A DNA stretch of 64,000 bases from Xiphydria camelus (taxonomy: Eukaryota; Arthropoda; Insecta; Hymenoptera; Xiphydriidae): assembly GCA_963678675.1 (NCBI GenBank), contig OY783194.1:10756607-10820606 (forward strand), in the 5' to 3' direction. Under the pieces are notes generated by a model, which searched no databases, was not told the origin of the DNA, and worked only from the letters and a program-made list of their open reading frames with translations. Positions 23,080 through 33,583 of the stretch are shown here, piece after piece (the first letter of the stretch is position 1; every line of letters starts with the position of its first letter). The position numbers and the translations under genes are program-made.

Positions 23080-25450
23080 TAACCACGACTTTTATTGTTG
23101 ATAGTAGATGGATCAACCAATAAATTTGATTTTTCTTCACTATCAACGATCAAAGTCGTGGCAGAAAAGTAAGGAATACAATAGAATTGGATTACAATAA
23201 TGTAGTAACTACTTTATTATTATTTTTTCTTTATCGATATATTTCCTCTTTCGTATTATACTATCAGAGAAGTTCCAATTTATATACCAACCTATCAAAC
23301 GTGAAGTGTACATGTACCTCACTTCTATTTCATCTCTTCTTCGCCTCTGGTGTAACGACGGTTAATGTGGAACCGAATGTACTACTGGTTCTTCGAATAA
23401 CAAGTGGACGATCCCTCGTTCGAAAGAAACCCCCTCGGGTTCGCATTCGATTTGCAGTCCTTCTGGATAGAATTGGATACCAGTACGTTTATTTCTATAA
23501 CAAATTATAAATAACACAATTATATTCAGTATTTCACTATTTAAAATATACCCAACTTACTCTACGTAGAAATTAAGAAACTATATTAATCTGAGTTAAC
23601 TAATTCTATAGATAATATTGACAAAATTATTAAGTGATATATTTCCTCTTTCGTATTATACTATCACACACAAGTTCAAATTTATATACCGACCTGCTAA
23701 AAGTGAAGTGTACGTGTACCTCACTTCTATTTCATCTCTTCTTCGCCTCTGGTGTAACGACGGTCAATGAGGAATCACTGATATCGATTAGGATTCGAGG
23801 ATTATTCCTCATTCTTTCTAGGATAGCATCGATATTTTGCTGCACCTGTATTCTTCTGGGACTTCCTAAAATAATTATAAAAACCCTATATAATTCAGCC
23901 CTGACAAGTACAATCTTATTCAGCTGTACCTTATCGACGAGATCTTTCGACGTAATGAGACTGAAACGTTTCTGTGATGTTTCGCAACATTCGCGAATTT
24001 ATCGAGATATATATATTTCTAACATACGATAGTGTTCACGAATATTGTAAAATATTGCAGAAATGTTACAGAAAAGTTATGATATTTTGTAATTTCCATC
24101 GTTACACTAGAGGCGAAGAAGAGATGAAATAGAAGTGAGGTACATGTACACTACACGTTTGACAGGTCGGTATATAAATTAGAACTTGTGATAGTATAAT
24201 ACGAATGATGAAATATATCATTTTTAATAATTCTGTCATTAGAATTGGTTAACTCAGATTAATATAGTTTCTTAATTTCTACGTTGAGTAAGTTCGGTAT
24301 ATTTTAAATAGTGAAACTGCAAATGATTATGTTGTTTACAATTTGTTACAGATCGTATGCGAACCCGAGGGGATTTCTTTCGAACAAGGGAGCATCCACT
24401 TGTTGTTTCAAGAACCAGTTGCATTAGTTCATTCGGCGAGCTGGATCTGCTGTCTCGAGTGCATGGACGTGTGCCACTTTAAATGGATATTTTGTAATTT
24501 CCATCGTTACATCAGAGTCGAAGAAGAGATGAAATAGAAGTGAGGAACATGTACACTTCACGTTTGATAGGTTGGTATATAAATTGGAACTTCTGATAGT
24601 ATAATACGAAAGAGGAAATATATCGATAAAGAAAAAATAATAATAAAGTAGTTACTATATTATTGTAATCCAATTCTATTGTGTATCCTTTATTTTTCTG
24701 CCACGATTTTGATTGTTGATAGTAGATGGATCAACTAATAAATTTGATTTTTCTTCACTATCAACGATCAAAGTCGTGGCAGAAAAGTAAGGGATACAAT
24801 GGAATTAGATTACAATAATGTAGTAACTACTTTATTATTATTTTCCCTTTATCGATATATTTCCTCTTTCGTATTATACTATCAGAAGTTCCAATTTATA
24901 TACCAACCTATCAAACGTGAAATGTACATGTACCTCACTTCTATTTCATCTCTTCTTCGCCTCTAATGTAACGATGGAAATTACAAAATATCCATTTAAA
25001 GTGGCACACGTCCATGCACTCGGAACAGCAGATCCAGCTCGCCAAATGAACTAATGCAACTGGTTCCTGGAACAACAAGTGGATGATCCTTCGTTCGAAA
25101 GAAACCCCCTCGGGTTCACATACGATCTGTAACAAATTGTAAATAACAATCATATGGGGTTTTTATAATTATTTTAGGAAGTCCCAGAAGAAAACAGGTG
25201 CAGTAAAATATCGATGCTATGCTAGAAAGAATAAGGAATAACCCTCGAACCCTAATCGGTATCAGTGATTCCTCATTGACTGTCGTTACAACGGAGACGA
25301 AGAACAGATGAAATAGAAGTGAGGTACATGTACACTTCAAGTTTGACAGATCGGTGTGTAAATTGGAACTTGTAATAGTACGAAAGAGGAAATACATCGA
25401 TAGAGAAAAAATAATGATAAAGTAATTACTTGATTGTTGTGATCCAATTC
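23080..25450. repeat. Compound inverted and direct repeat block
   Basis: One segment occurs at 23080-23500 (+), 24343-24720 (inverted) and 24690-25150 (+), with shorter copies at 23630-23880, 24100-24300 and 25150-25440. Markers are CACTATCAACGATCAAAGTC, GTACATGTACCTCACTTC and TTCTTCGCCTC. Two inverted copies keep the same open frame of about 60 codons (FQEPVALVH, SWICC, FKWIFCNFHRYIR) preceded by TTTGTTACAG, a possible splice acceptor. I do not recognise this peptide. Repeated foldback transposition or local duplication could have produced the block. Confidence 0.6.
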
Positions 25451-26383
25451 CATTGCATCTCCTATTTTTCTCCCACGGCTTTGATTGTGACAGAGAAGAA
25501 AAGCCATCAATTCGTCTCGTGCTCGCATGACGCTGAAACAAAAAATAGAATTATCACAAAGATAATTGTCCTTCCATCGAAAGTGAGGTTAAAGCTGTCA
25601 GATGGCAATTAAACTTATCTAATGGTAATTCTTCTGAGATACTGCCGTCTCCTTTCCTGCTCTTTCTGCACAGGCAACCAGAGAAACACAGCACTGCATC
25701 CGTTCACTATCTCAATTATCGAAAAAAAAACAAACGATTATTAAACTATACGGAGCGTCTGTCACATTCACCACTATTGAGATTCATAACTCCGATTACA
25801 CTGAATTTTTACATTTTATTAACAAGCGTGTCCGAGGATCGAAATAAACGCGAGGTTAATCGTTTCGCGAATGGAAATATTTTATTAACTTTGAAAATAC
25901 CCAAACATTTAAGGAATATATTCTCTCACACACTCTCACATACATTTGATGGCGTATGCGTGTGGCCGTATCTGTGTACATATTTCCGATCATGGCCGAC
26001 TATCGCCGAAGATAGGTGGAATTATTGTGAGATTTTGACATATATATATCGCCCGAGAAATCGGATTCTCGACTTTTAGGCGCAAGGGGCGTGGCTTCGC
26101 GTTGCTAAGGAAAAATCTCTGTTAATATGTAACTTATAACATTTATTCTGGTCTCTATCAATAGAGAATAGTCAATTTATATGGCGTAACTAAGCATAGT
26201 TTTGGTTATAACCGTATATTTATTGAGAAAATTCGATGTAAAAATTGAGGGGTGCAGGGGGCAGACATTTGTGGTGTAAAGAGACACGGGTGCGCTCGCG
26301 GCGACAGCGCTGTCGGCGTCGTTCTGACGAACTTGAATGAACATGCCGCGAGACACTACCGTGTCTCTTGATATAAGTACATA
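25451..26383. other. No gene recognised
   Basis: Unique-looking AT-rich sequence. The 100-codon ORF at 25777-26079 has no recognisable motif and poor support. Confidence 0.4.
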
Positions 26384-26934
26384 CCGTATGTCCCTTCCTA
26401 GACGCATCACTTTTAAAGTTTCCTGACATTTGACTTCAGTAGTGTGGACGGTGCTCGAGTCATTTATAGTTCGAGTTGACTTCAGTAGAGTGCGCTGCAT
26501 AAGAGTGAGAAGTGTCGAACGTCTGATTTCCCGATGGCCGTCAATTTGGGAGATCGAAGTGTCATCTAACCTCGAAATCGTGAAGTTTTGAATAATAGTG
26601 AATAATGTTTAGAAGTGATAAGAAATAATCATTCGGGTTTCTTCGATGAAATTCCCCAAATATTTAAAAATCGGTATCCGATTTTTCATTCACTATTATT
26701 TAAAACTTTAAATTATTCACTATTATTCAAAACTTCACGATTCCGAGGTTAGATGAAACACCAATCTCCCGAATTGATAGCCATCGGGAAATCAGACGTT
26801 CGACACTTCTCACTCTTACGTAGCGCACTCTACTGAAACCAACTCGAACTATAAATGACTCGAGCACCGTCCACACTACTGAAGTCAAATGCCAGGGAAA
26901 TTTAAAAGTGATGCGTCTGGGAAGGGACATGCGG
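26384..26934. mobile_element. Palindromic MITE, TCTCCCGAATTGACAG family
   Basis: The inverted ends are CCGTATGTCCCTTCCTAGAC and its near complement, with TA outside each (26382-26383, 26935-26936). Arms carry CATCACTTTTAAA, GTGTGGACGGTGCTCGAGTC and the core TCTCCCGAATTGATAGCCAT. There is no coding content. It shares the core with 20641, 37911 and 45612. Confidence 0.75.
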
Positions 26935-26939
26935 TATAT

Positions 26940-27399
26940 CAGATTGGCACTATTTGCATTTGAAATTTGGTGTGATTAAATCTAGTTCTGCGGAAGTAGA
27001 ACAAACGTATCTCAATGCTAATTATGATAATAACTACACAGGCAATTAGGTTTAGTGGTTATTCATAGATGACTATTTAAGATGATTAGTACTAGCAGGG
27101 AATTACTAATGGTAATATGTCACGTGTACCGCACTATCATTAAATTGATATTGGTAGTAACCAGCAATGACTTGATGGTAACTTACCACAGAGCAATAAT
27201 ATTATGATAAAAACTATTATATATTTGAGGAAACGGTTACTGTTGATTAAATAAAATGTTGATAATTAATACTCCATACTTCGAATATTTATTCTATTTA
27301 TCATGGTCTGCTAACAGTATTTTTCCATAAGGGTTTTATATACTAAAAAATAATATTATATTGTGCTCTAAATTTAAATTGGCCATATATTATCAACAG
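26940..27399. other. Intronic sequence upstream of TPK1 exon
   Basis: AT-rich sequence without repeats I can define. It ends in TATTATCAACAG, a good 3' splice signal for the exon at 27400. Confidence 0.5.
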
Positions 27400-27504
27400 C
27401 TTGATTGCGTTTACGTTTTCGCTGAGACGTCAGGAAGATTGGATCATATTGCAGCGAATATCAATACGTTATACAAGTCCAACAAATTGGTGGGAGATAC
27501 TCAG
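27400..27504 (+). CDS. TPK1: Thiamine pyrophosphokinase, internal exon
   Basis: The 105-bp exon is bounded by ...ATTATCAACAG and GTACACATT. It is open in phase 0 and encodes 35 residues, with VYVFAETSGRLDHIAANI followed by NTLYKSNKLVGDTQ. The G-R-[FL]-D-x-I-x-A-x-[VI]-N-T-L signature is characteristic of thiamine pyrophosphokinase, which transfers pyrophosphate from ATP to thiamine to make thiamine diphosphate in the cytosol. In this family the GRxD aspartate sits in the catalytic domain. The next exon (60477) continues in phase and covers the following domain, which supports the call. Upstream exons, with the expected ADGGAN-like and GDFDS-like motifs, were looked for and not found in 1-27399, so they should lie to the left of the window. 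Confidence 0.85.
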
Positions 27505-27674
27505 GTACACATTACAATTTCAAATTTATAAATAAATATTGTTGTATATACTTTAGGATTATTATCTCTTTATTATTATTATCAGCATATGATGTAATGA
27601 AATAAAGACAAATAATTCGCGAATTCGCAAGATAAAGGTTCCCCCTGAATAAGGTATGATTTCATGCCTTTTAA

Positions 27675-28531
27675 CCTTTTAACGCCGCGGGAGTGGTCGA
27701 TATATCGACCAGCCATGGGACGATTAATATTTAATGTTTTTTTGAGAAATAATTCATGCGTTCAAACGGGAAAAATAGTGTGAAAATTCCTGGAACCATC
27801 CTTCACCTTGAATGTCCTTGAATCCAAGATGGCAGATCCAATATGGCGGATGATGAATTCCAGAAATTTATCAATATTTGAAGATAATGGCCCAAAACTT
27901 GTTACTCTGGGGTTTTCGGGGTCATTCATTACGATTCTGATGTCTAAATCGGTCTATTCTCAAATACAAGATGGCGGATCCAATACGGCGGATGATGAAT
28001 TCCACAAGTTTATCAAGATTTGAAGATTATTGCCCAAAAGTTGTTACTCATGCTCATGTCAAAATCGGTCTATTCTCAAATCCAAAATTCCCCAATTTCA
28101 AAGTGACTGTTTTCTTGTTGTTACTATTTTAGCCTCAAAGTTTTTATGCTCACGTTTTTTGATGTGCAGAGTACGGAAAAAGCACCGACCCCGAAAACTC
28201 TTGAGTAAACAATTTTGGACAATAATCTTAAAATTTTGATAAACTTCTGGAATTCATCATCCGCCACATTGGACCCGCCATCTTGGATTTGAGAATAGAC
28301 CGATTTAGACATCAGCATCGTAATGGGCGACCCAAAAAACCCCCGAGTTTTGAGCGATAATTTTTCCCGCCAAATTTTTTTCATTGGACTTTGCCTTTCT
28401 GCCGGGAGTGGTTGATATATCGACCAGCAGTCAGGTCGGGGCCTCTACATAGGAAAATACTTGATTTTATTTATGAATTGCACATCTAAAAAGAGATCGA
28501 TTTTAATTGAAATTTCCCCGGCGTTAAAAGG
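27675..28531. mobile_element. TTAA-flanked MITE (piggyBac-like)
   Basis: TTAA lies at 27671-27674 and 28532-28535, with inverted ends CCTTTTAACGCCG. Subterminal GGTCGATATATCGACC occurs near each end. Inner arms carry AAGATGGCRGATCCAATATG and GATGAATTCCAGAA in both orientations. Insertion is 3' of the TPK1 exon, inside its intron. Confidence 0.8.
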
Positions 28532-28539
28532 TTAAGATC

Positions 28540-28940
28540 CCCATATTAGCAGATAGGTAATTTGTTCATGTAGTTCAAAGAGAATTTTTGGGGAAATTTT
28601 CGGCCCTGATGGTCATTCAGTAGCCGAGATATGGCAAAAAGACGTCTTTTTTTAAGAAAAATTAGTAAGTGTAATGTAATGAATAAAGTAATGAATAAAT
28701 CTTTATAGAAAAAATATCGCGTATAGAGGGATTCCAAAGACATTCCAGAAATATTATTTTAGATTATTTATAGCCATACCCCGATTTTTAGAAAATGCCC
28801 AAAGTTTCCAAATTGTTATCATAGTCATAACTATAGCGTTGACGATATGAAAATTATGTACTAACATGTCATTTTGGTAGACAAATTTTCCAGATTTTTA
28901 AAAAATTTCTTCAAATTGTGGGCGATTATTTAATATGCAA
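28540..28940. repeat. Interspersed repeat, copy 1 of 2
   Basis: Contains CGTATAGAGGGATT, ATTTTAGATTATTTA, TTTCCAAATTGTTATCATAG and TTTTCCAGATTTTTAAAAA in the same order as at 50010-50385, in the same orientation. No ORF or end structure is visible. Confidence 0.65.
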
Positions 28941-29124
28941 AAAGCCATATTTTTCGGTTATTTTGGATATTCTAAGGCGCATAAAAGTTTGTTCTGTCTA
29001 CAAGCAAGTTTATTGTGTCTGCAAGCAAGTTTTAAACAACGATAAACTTACCTTCATTTTACATTGTGTACGCAACCATAGTAGAGAGTACTTATATTAC
29101 ATCTCGAATATGGTTTATTCAATT

Positions 29125-30438
29125 AATTCCACTTACTAAAATTATAAAATGACTTCCTTTTCCTTTTGCTCTGACTGCGAACTGACTTTTCCAAATATAG
29201 TTTCTCGGCAAGATCCGTACCAGTCCTTCCCACTCTTTTTCTTCTATCCAAGTTTCGCAAAGCCCTATGTAATCATAATCCTGAATATATAATATATCCA
29301 AAATTCTCTGTCTTTATTCTTCAAACCTGCTACATTCCGAAAAAGTATCTTATATTCGTTTTTTAAAACCATGCATTCTTCTCTCACAACCTCCGTTCTA
29401 ACGTTATTTCTGGTCGCTGGCCCTACTGAAAATTTCCTTCCCTTCTCTGCGCTCTTCTTATTTCCGACCAATACTTCCAGATCCCATCTACGCATATCTT
29501 CTGATATCCTACCTTTGCTTCTATTCCCATCCCTCACTCTTCCCTTACTATGCTCGATAGTTCTCTAATTATCCCTTTCTTCTATCGTCAGGTCTTGCTC
29601 GATATAGATTCTTCTTGATCCCAGCCTATGCTTTCTTTTCATTATTTTCTGTTTATCTTCCCATTCCTCCTTTTTACCACAATCACTCCCTCAGTTTTTC
29701 CTATTATTCTTCAAGAATGCCCATCGTACCACCACTTCCACTCCCAATTCATTTAAGAAGAACTCCCTCACTTCCTCTTTCGCGTTATTGTTCTTTATCT
29801 TAAGCCCTTTGATTACCACATTATTCCTCCTCTCTTTTTTATCTTGCCTTTCTACCATCAGTTTAAGCCTTCGCACTTCTCCCTCACTCATTGCTGCGTT
29901 TCCCTCTCCCTTTTCTTTCCATTTTGCTTCTAATTCCTCCACTCTTTTCTCCACCGCGACAGCAACTTCCATTTCCAACTTCTCGGGAGTTTTCTAGTTC
30001 TTTTAGTCTGTTCTCTAACTTGTTTATCTCCTTAGCCCATCTTTCCTCCCTCCTTTCCAGCTCCTCACCGATTTTCCTTATTGCTTCTTTGAGGCTCTCT
30101 CTTTCCTCCTTTACTTCGCTTTTTAAATCTGTTATTTGCCCCGCTAATCCCCTTATCGCTTCAATTATCTCGTCTTTACAGTCTGCTGCCTTCCCTATCT
30201 CCGTCCCTTTTTCCTCTTCAACTTTTTCATCCCCCTTTCTTTTAGAAATTCCTTGGGCTTCTTGATCCACGTCCTCCAAATTCCCTTTGCCTGCCTCCGC
30301 TTTGCTCTACATTTTGTCTATCTTATTCTCTGATGCTTTTAATAGCCTCTCCGCGTTCGATGGTTGCCCTACTTTAGATTTTCCCGCTTCCCCTTTTCTT
30401 CTCGATTTCGCTCGCCCGCGATCTTCTTTATCGACCAT
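29125..30438 (-). pseudogene. LINE (non-LTR retrotransposon) ORF1 and start of ORF2, broken
   Basis: ORF1 begins at the ATG at 30438 (MVDKEDRGRAKSRRK...), has a TAG about 40 codons in, and continues as a lysine/glutamate-rich coiled coil (EIIEAIRGLAGQITDLKSEV, then ERREERWAKEINKLENRL). It shifts frame near 29980 into VEELEAKWKEKGEG and ERRNNVVIKGLKI. Farther on, ORF2 starts as an endonuclease N-terminus (KILFRNVAGLKNKDREFW, then DYDYIGLCETWIEEKEWEGL), where the conserved C-E-T-W motif is visible. The element is cut off at about 29125, only some 60 residues into the endonuclease, so reverse transcriptase is absent. A 3' truncation is unusual for LINEs, which normally lose 5' sequence, and points to a later deletion or insertion. 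The long + strand ORFs here are shadows of this gene. Confidence 0.85.
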
Positions 30439-30474
30439 CGTTTCTTGATGAATGCTTCCTACCTTACCTCCTTA

Positions 30475-30651
30475 TGGCCATCACACACAAAATTCCGTAA
30501 GGCCGTAAGATGTAAGCGTAAGCAAATAGACCAATCAGGATCAAGTATTCCGTTATCCGTAACCCCACCACAACGGAATACTTGATCCTGATTGGTCTAT
30601 TCGCTTACGCTTACGTCTTGCGGCCTTACGGAATTTTGTGTATGAAGGCCA
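30475..30651. mobile_element. 177-bp hairpin MITE, TTA target
   Basis: TTA lies at 30472-30474 and 30652-30654. The ends are TGGCCATCACACACAAAAT and, inverted, TGGCCTTCATACACAAAAT. Almost the whole element folds on itself through CCGTAAGGCCGTAAG and CAATCAGGATCAAGTATTCC. A Harbinger-type target is likely. It lies immediately upstream of the LINE ORF1 start. Confidence 0.8.
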
Positions 30652-30749
30652 TTACTGTTTGACCCCTTTTTATTAAACATTATAAACAAGAAATCATTTT
30701 ACCTAACATTTCATATACATTTGAAGAGTGGAAGTGTAAAACCGGCTAA

Positions 30750-32576
30750 CAAGGAAAGTATTCGAGGCCGCCGCTTCCGATCTTGATGAAACTCCGTAAA
30801 TTTAAAGTTTATCGAAAAATAAGAGACCCCTATTTTTTTTATAGCGGCCCAATTTTAGTTTAAGGGGGTTAAATGGACCCCTGAACTTTCACCCCCCTCG
30901 AGCTATCTCCGAAACGAAGCGAGATAGATGAAAAGTGTAAACGTACGTTTTATTTGGTTTTTTCAATGTAATAAAATGCCTTTAACAGATTTTGGATAAA
31001 CGCATTATTTTTCAAAAAAAAAATTTTTTAATCTAATTTTTCGAAATATTAATTTGGTCATATGGACAAAAATATAGAAAATTTTATTACAAATTCAACC
31101 ATGTATGACAAAATATATTTCCCTCCTACCGTTTTCCAAATTTCTAACTTATGTTTGAGCGGGCTACCAATGGCAGTGACGGGATAGGTCGAGGGTTATT
31201 ACTTCTATGTATTTTAGTGCCACTTTTCTTTAATTTTTAATGAAGTTCAACTTTTTATGGCTCATAATTATGACAATAATGGTACTCCGTGAAAAAATTA
31301 TTTTCTCCTTTAACTTTCTTCTTCGTGTACTGTTTCCTCCAGTAATCCTCACATTTTTGCAAATCTCGTTCTACTTCGGCCATGGATGGTTCTGTCGTGC
31401 GGAATCAGCTCCAGCGGTTTCTCGAGAGACGGCAATGATATGCGCCCGCTAGCAAGATTCTCCACGATCTTCTCAAAAGTCGGTAACTTATTTGAACTCA
31501 TCACTTGATGAGTTAAAGAAGAAAATAATTCTAACGAAAAAGTATAAAAATTCAGCGATCTAATCTAACATGTGAGTTATCTTGCTCCTTCAAAAATTAT
31601 ACATAATTAATTACCTACACACAAGCGGAAAATTAGATTTAAAAAATTTTCTTTTTTTGAAAAATAATGCGTTTATTTAAAACCTGTTTAGGGCATTTTA
31701 TTACACTGAAAAAACCAAACAACGTGTACGTTTAAACTTTTCATCTATTATATCTCGCTTCGTTTCGGAGATAGCATTTGAGAAATAATATTCTAAAATT
31801 TCAATCCCTTACTCATAATCAGTTTTCTTCGCCATGGTTTACTAACTTCATTAAATATTCGTGGTACAAGAGTGGATATGTAGACACGAGACCTCCTAAA
31901 TTTGAACATCTTGTAGAATTTTGTTATGCACAGGACTCGGAATTACGATGCTACATATGTGGCGATGTTACTGTTATTACGTGTGCTTGGTGTAAGAAAC
32001 AACTTTGTATGAAACATTTTTTAACGGAGTACCATTATTGTAATAACTATAAAGTTGAACTTCATTAAATGAAAGAAAAGTGGCACTAAAGTACATAGAA
32101 GTAATAACCCCCGACCTATCCCGTCACTACCTTTGGTAGCCCGCTCAAATATAAAAGTTAGAAATTTGGAAAACTGTAGGAGGGAAATATATCTTATCAT
32201 ATATGTGGTTGAATTTGTAATAAAATTTCCTACATTTTTGTCCATATGACCGATAAGATATTTCGAAAAATTAGGTTAAAAAACAATTTTTTTTTTTAAA
32301 TAATGCGTTTATCCAAAATCTGTTCTGTTTATCTGCCTTATCTGTAAGGCATTTTATTACATTGAAAAAACCAAATAAAACGTATGTTTACACTTTTCAT
32401 CTATCTCGCTTCGTTTCGGAGATAGCTCGAGGGGGGTGAACGTTCAGGGGTCCATTTCACCCGCTTAAACTAAAATTGGGCCGCTATAAAAAATAGGGGT
32501 CTCTTATTTTTCGATAAACTTTAAATTTACGGAGTTTCATCAAGATCGGAAGCGGCGGCCTCGGATACTTTCCTTG
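30750..32576. mobile_element. Harbinger-like element with long TIRs, TAA target
   Basis: TAA lies at 30747-30749 and 32577-32579. The inverted ends begin CAAGGAAAGTATTCGAGGC and stay similar for about 300 bp (GCCGCCGCTTCCGATC, GGTCTCTTATTTTTCG in complement, GAAACGAAGCGAGATAG). A second inverted copy of subterminal sequence lies at 31620-31775, and the 3' end of a gene is present twice in opposite directions (see 31778-32068). The element is therefore either a fusion of two copies or a rearranged copy. No DDE transposase was found. Confidence 0.7.
31778..32068 (+). CDS. Cys-rich zinc-ribbon-like ORF, function unknown
   Basis: The 96-residue ORF includes RPPKFEHLVEFCYAQDSE, then CYICGDVTVITCAWCKKQLC and MKHFLTEYHYC. 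The pattern C-x2-C-x8-C-x2-C-x4-C-x3-H-x5-H-x-C looks like a structural zinc-binding tail, similar in spacing to the Cys-rich tails of some transposases. The beginning is probably a 3' exon rather than a true start, because sequence upstream is foldback DNA. On the other strand at about 31500-31230 a second, frameshifted copy of the tail region reads VERDLQKCEDYWRKQYTKKK then NNFFTEYHYCHNY. I have seen similar small proteins in insect genomes but cannot name a function. Confidence 0.45.
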   Translation: MRNNILKFQSLTHNQFSSPWFTNFIKYSWYKSGYVDTRPPKFEHLVEFCYAQDSELRCYICGDVTVITCAWCKKQLCMKHFLTEYHYCNNYKVELH

Positions 32577-32884
32577 TAAGTTCCAAAAGGAAGAAGAGGA
32601 ATTATAATGAAAAAACTTCGTACATTAATAAAAACAGTAGTTTTTGTATATTATAATTTTTAAAGGTACACTACAATACACTAATATATAGTAACGGAAT
32701 ACTTACAACAGATTATAATATTACCATTTGAAAGTTATAATTGATGAAAATGACCTATTTCTAGAACATGGTAAGCCCAGTGGGAGTTTCCCTTTAAATG
32801 GGCTAAGTGCCGTACATTCTATCCACAAAAATAAGACAGTACATTATATGATTCGTAGTATAGTACTATTCAATAACACACATT

Positions 32885-33580
32885 AAGAATCAATGCAAAA
32901 TTCCTGTCGCAGGGTAGAAAGCTGTAGCCAGAGAGGTAAGGAATTTATGTCAACGGTTTCAAATAGTTTTAACGAAATTAAGTAGAGTAACATGAAAGTC
33001 GTAACTCTGTTTTTGTTCTGTCCAGAACAGTTATCACTCCAAATGATGTAGTTTTCATTAAAATTGTNNNNNNNNNNNNNNNNNNNNNNNNNNNNNNNNN
33101 NNNNNNNNNNNNNNNNNNNNNNNNNNNNNNNNNNNNNNNNNNNNNNNNNNNNNNNNNNNNNNNNNNNNNNNNNNNNNNNNNNNNNNNNNNNNNNNNNNNN
33201 NNNNNNNNNNNNNNNNNNNNNNNNNNNNNNNNNNNNNNNNNNNNNNNNNNNNNNNNNNNNNNNNNNNACTTGCTGTAAATCAATGCATATTGTGCTCTGC
33301 GCGATTCCAGGCACTTGAGAAGAAGCGGCATCCTGTTTCAAAAGATTTGTGGCTTTTTCGGCCTTTCTGTGGTGCAGGTCAAGTTTTTGTTTATTTGAGT
33401 TTTTTTCAGCAATATACTTAGCACTATTTATTTCACAATGCAGCTCATCACAAGTGCGACAAGTATCAGAACGGGGCTTTTAGAAAGATAAATTTGGAAA
33501 GTTCTTGTGAAATGTCCCTGAATAAAGCTTGTATGAAACCAATACATCAGGATTGGCAGCTTTGAAAGCATAGTATAATC
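32885..33580 (-). pseudogene. Transposase-like uncharacterised family, fragment across gap
   Basis: Reading from 33580: AFKAANPDVLVSYKLYSG, a stop, PRSDTCRTCDELHCEI, then LDLHHRKAEKATNLLKQDAA, then ICIDLQQ running into the N gap. Beyond the gap, YIIWSDNCSGQNKNR is followed by a frameshifted SGYSFLPCDRNFALI. The D-x-C-x-G-Q-N motif with a C-x2-C and an HHxKAE block marks a widespread insect protein family that looks like a DDE-type element gene; the family name is not known to me. One stop and at least one frameshift show it is dead. On its 5' side it abuts the Helentron fragment, which runs the other way. Confidence 0.6.
33068..33267. other. Assembly gap (200 N)
   Basis: Exactly 200 undetermined bases inside the transposase-like relic. 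ORFs spanning it are meaningless over this interval. Confidence 1.
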
Positions 33581-33583
33581 AAC

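Noticed and set aside
29371..30265. Long + strand ORFs rich in Ser, Leu and Pro
   Set aside because: They are antisense shadows of the Lys/Glu-rich LINE ORF1 on the - strand.
33064..33341. ORFs made of X residues
   Set aside because: They cross the 200-N gap; only the flanking transposase-like residues are meaningful.
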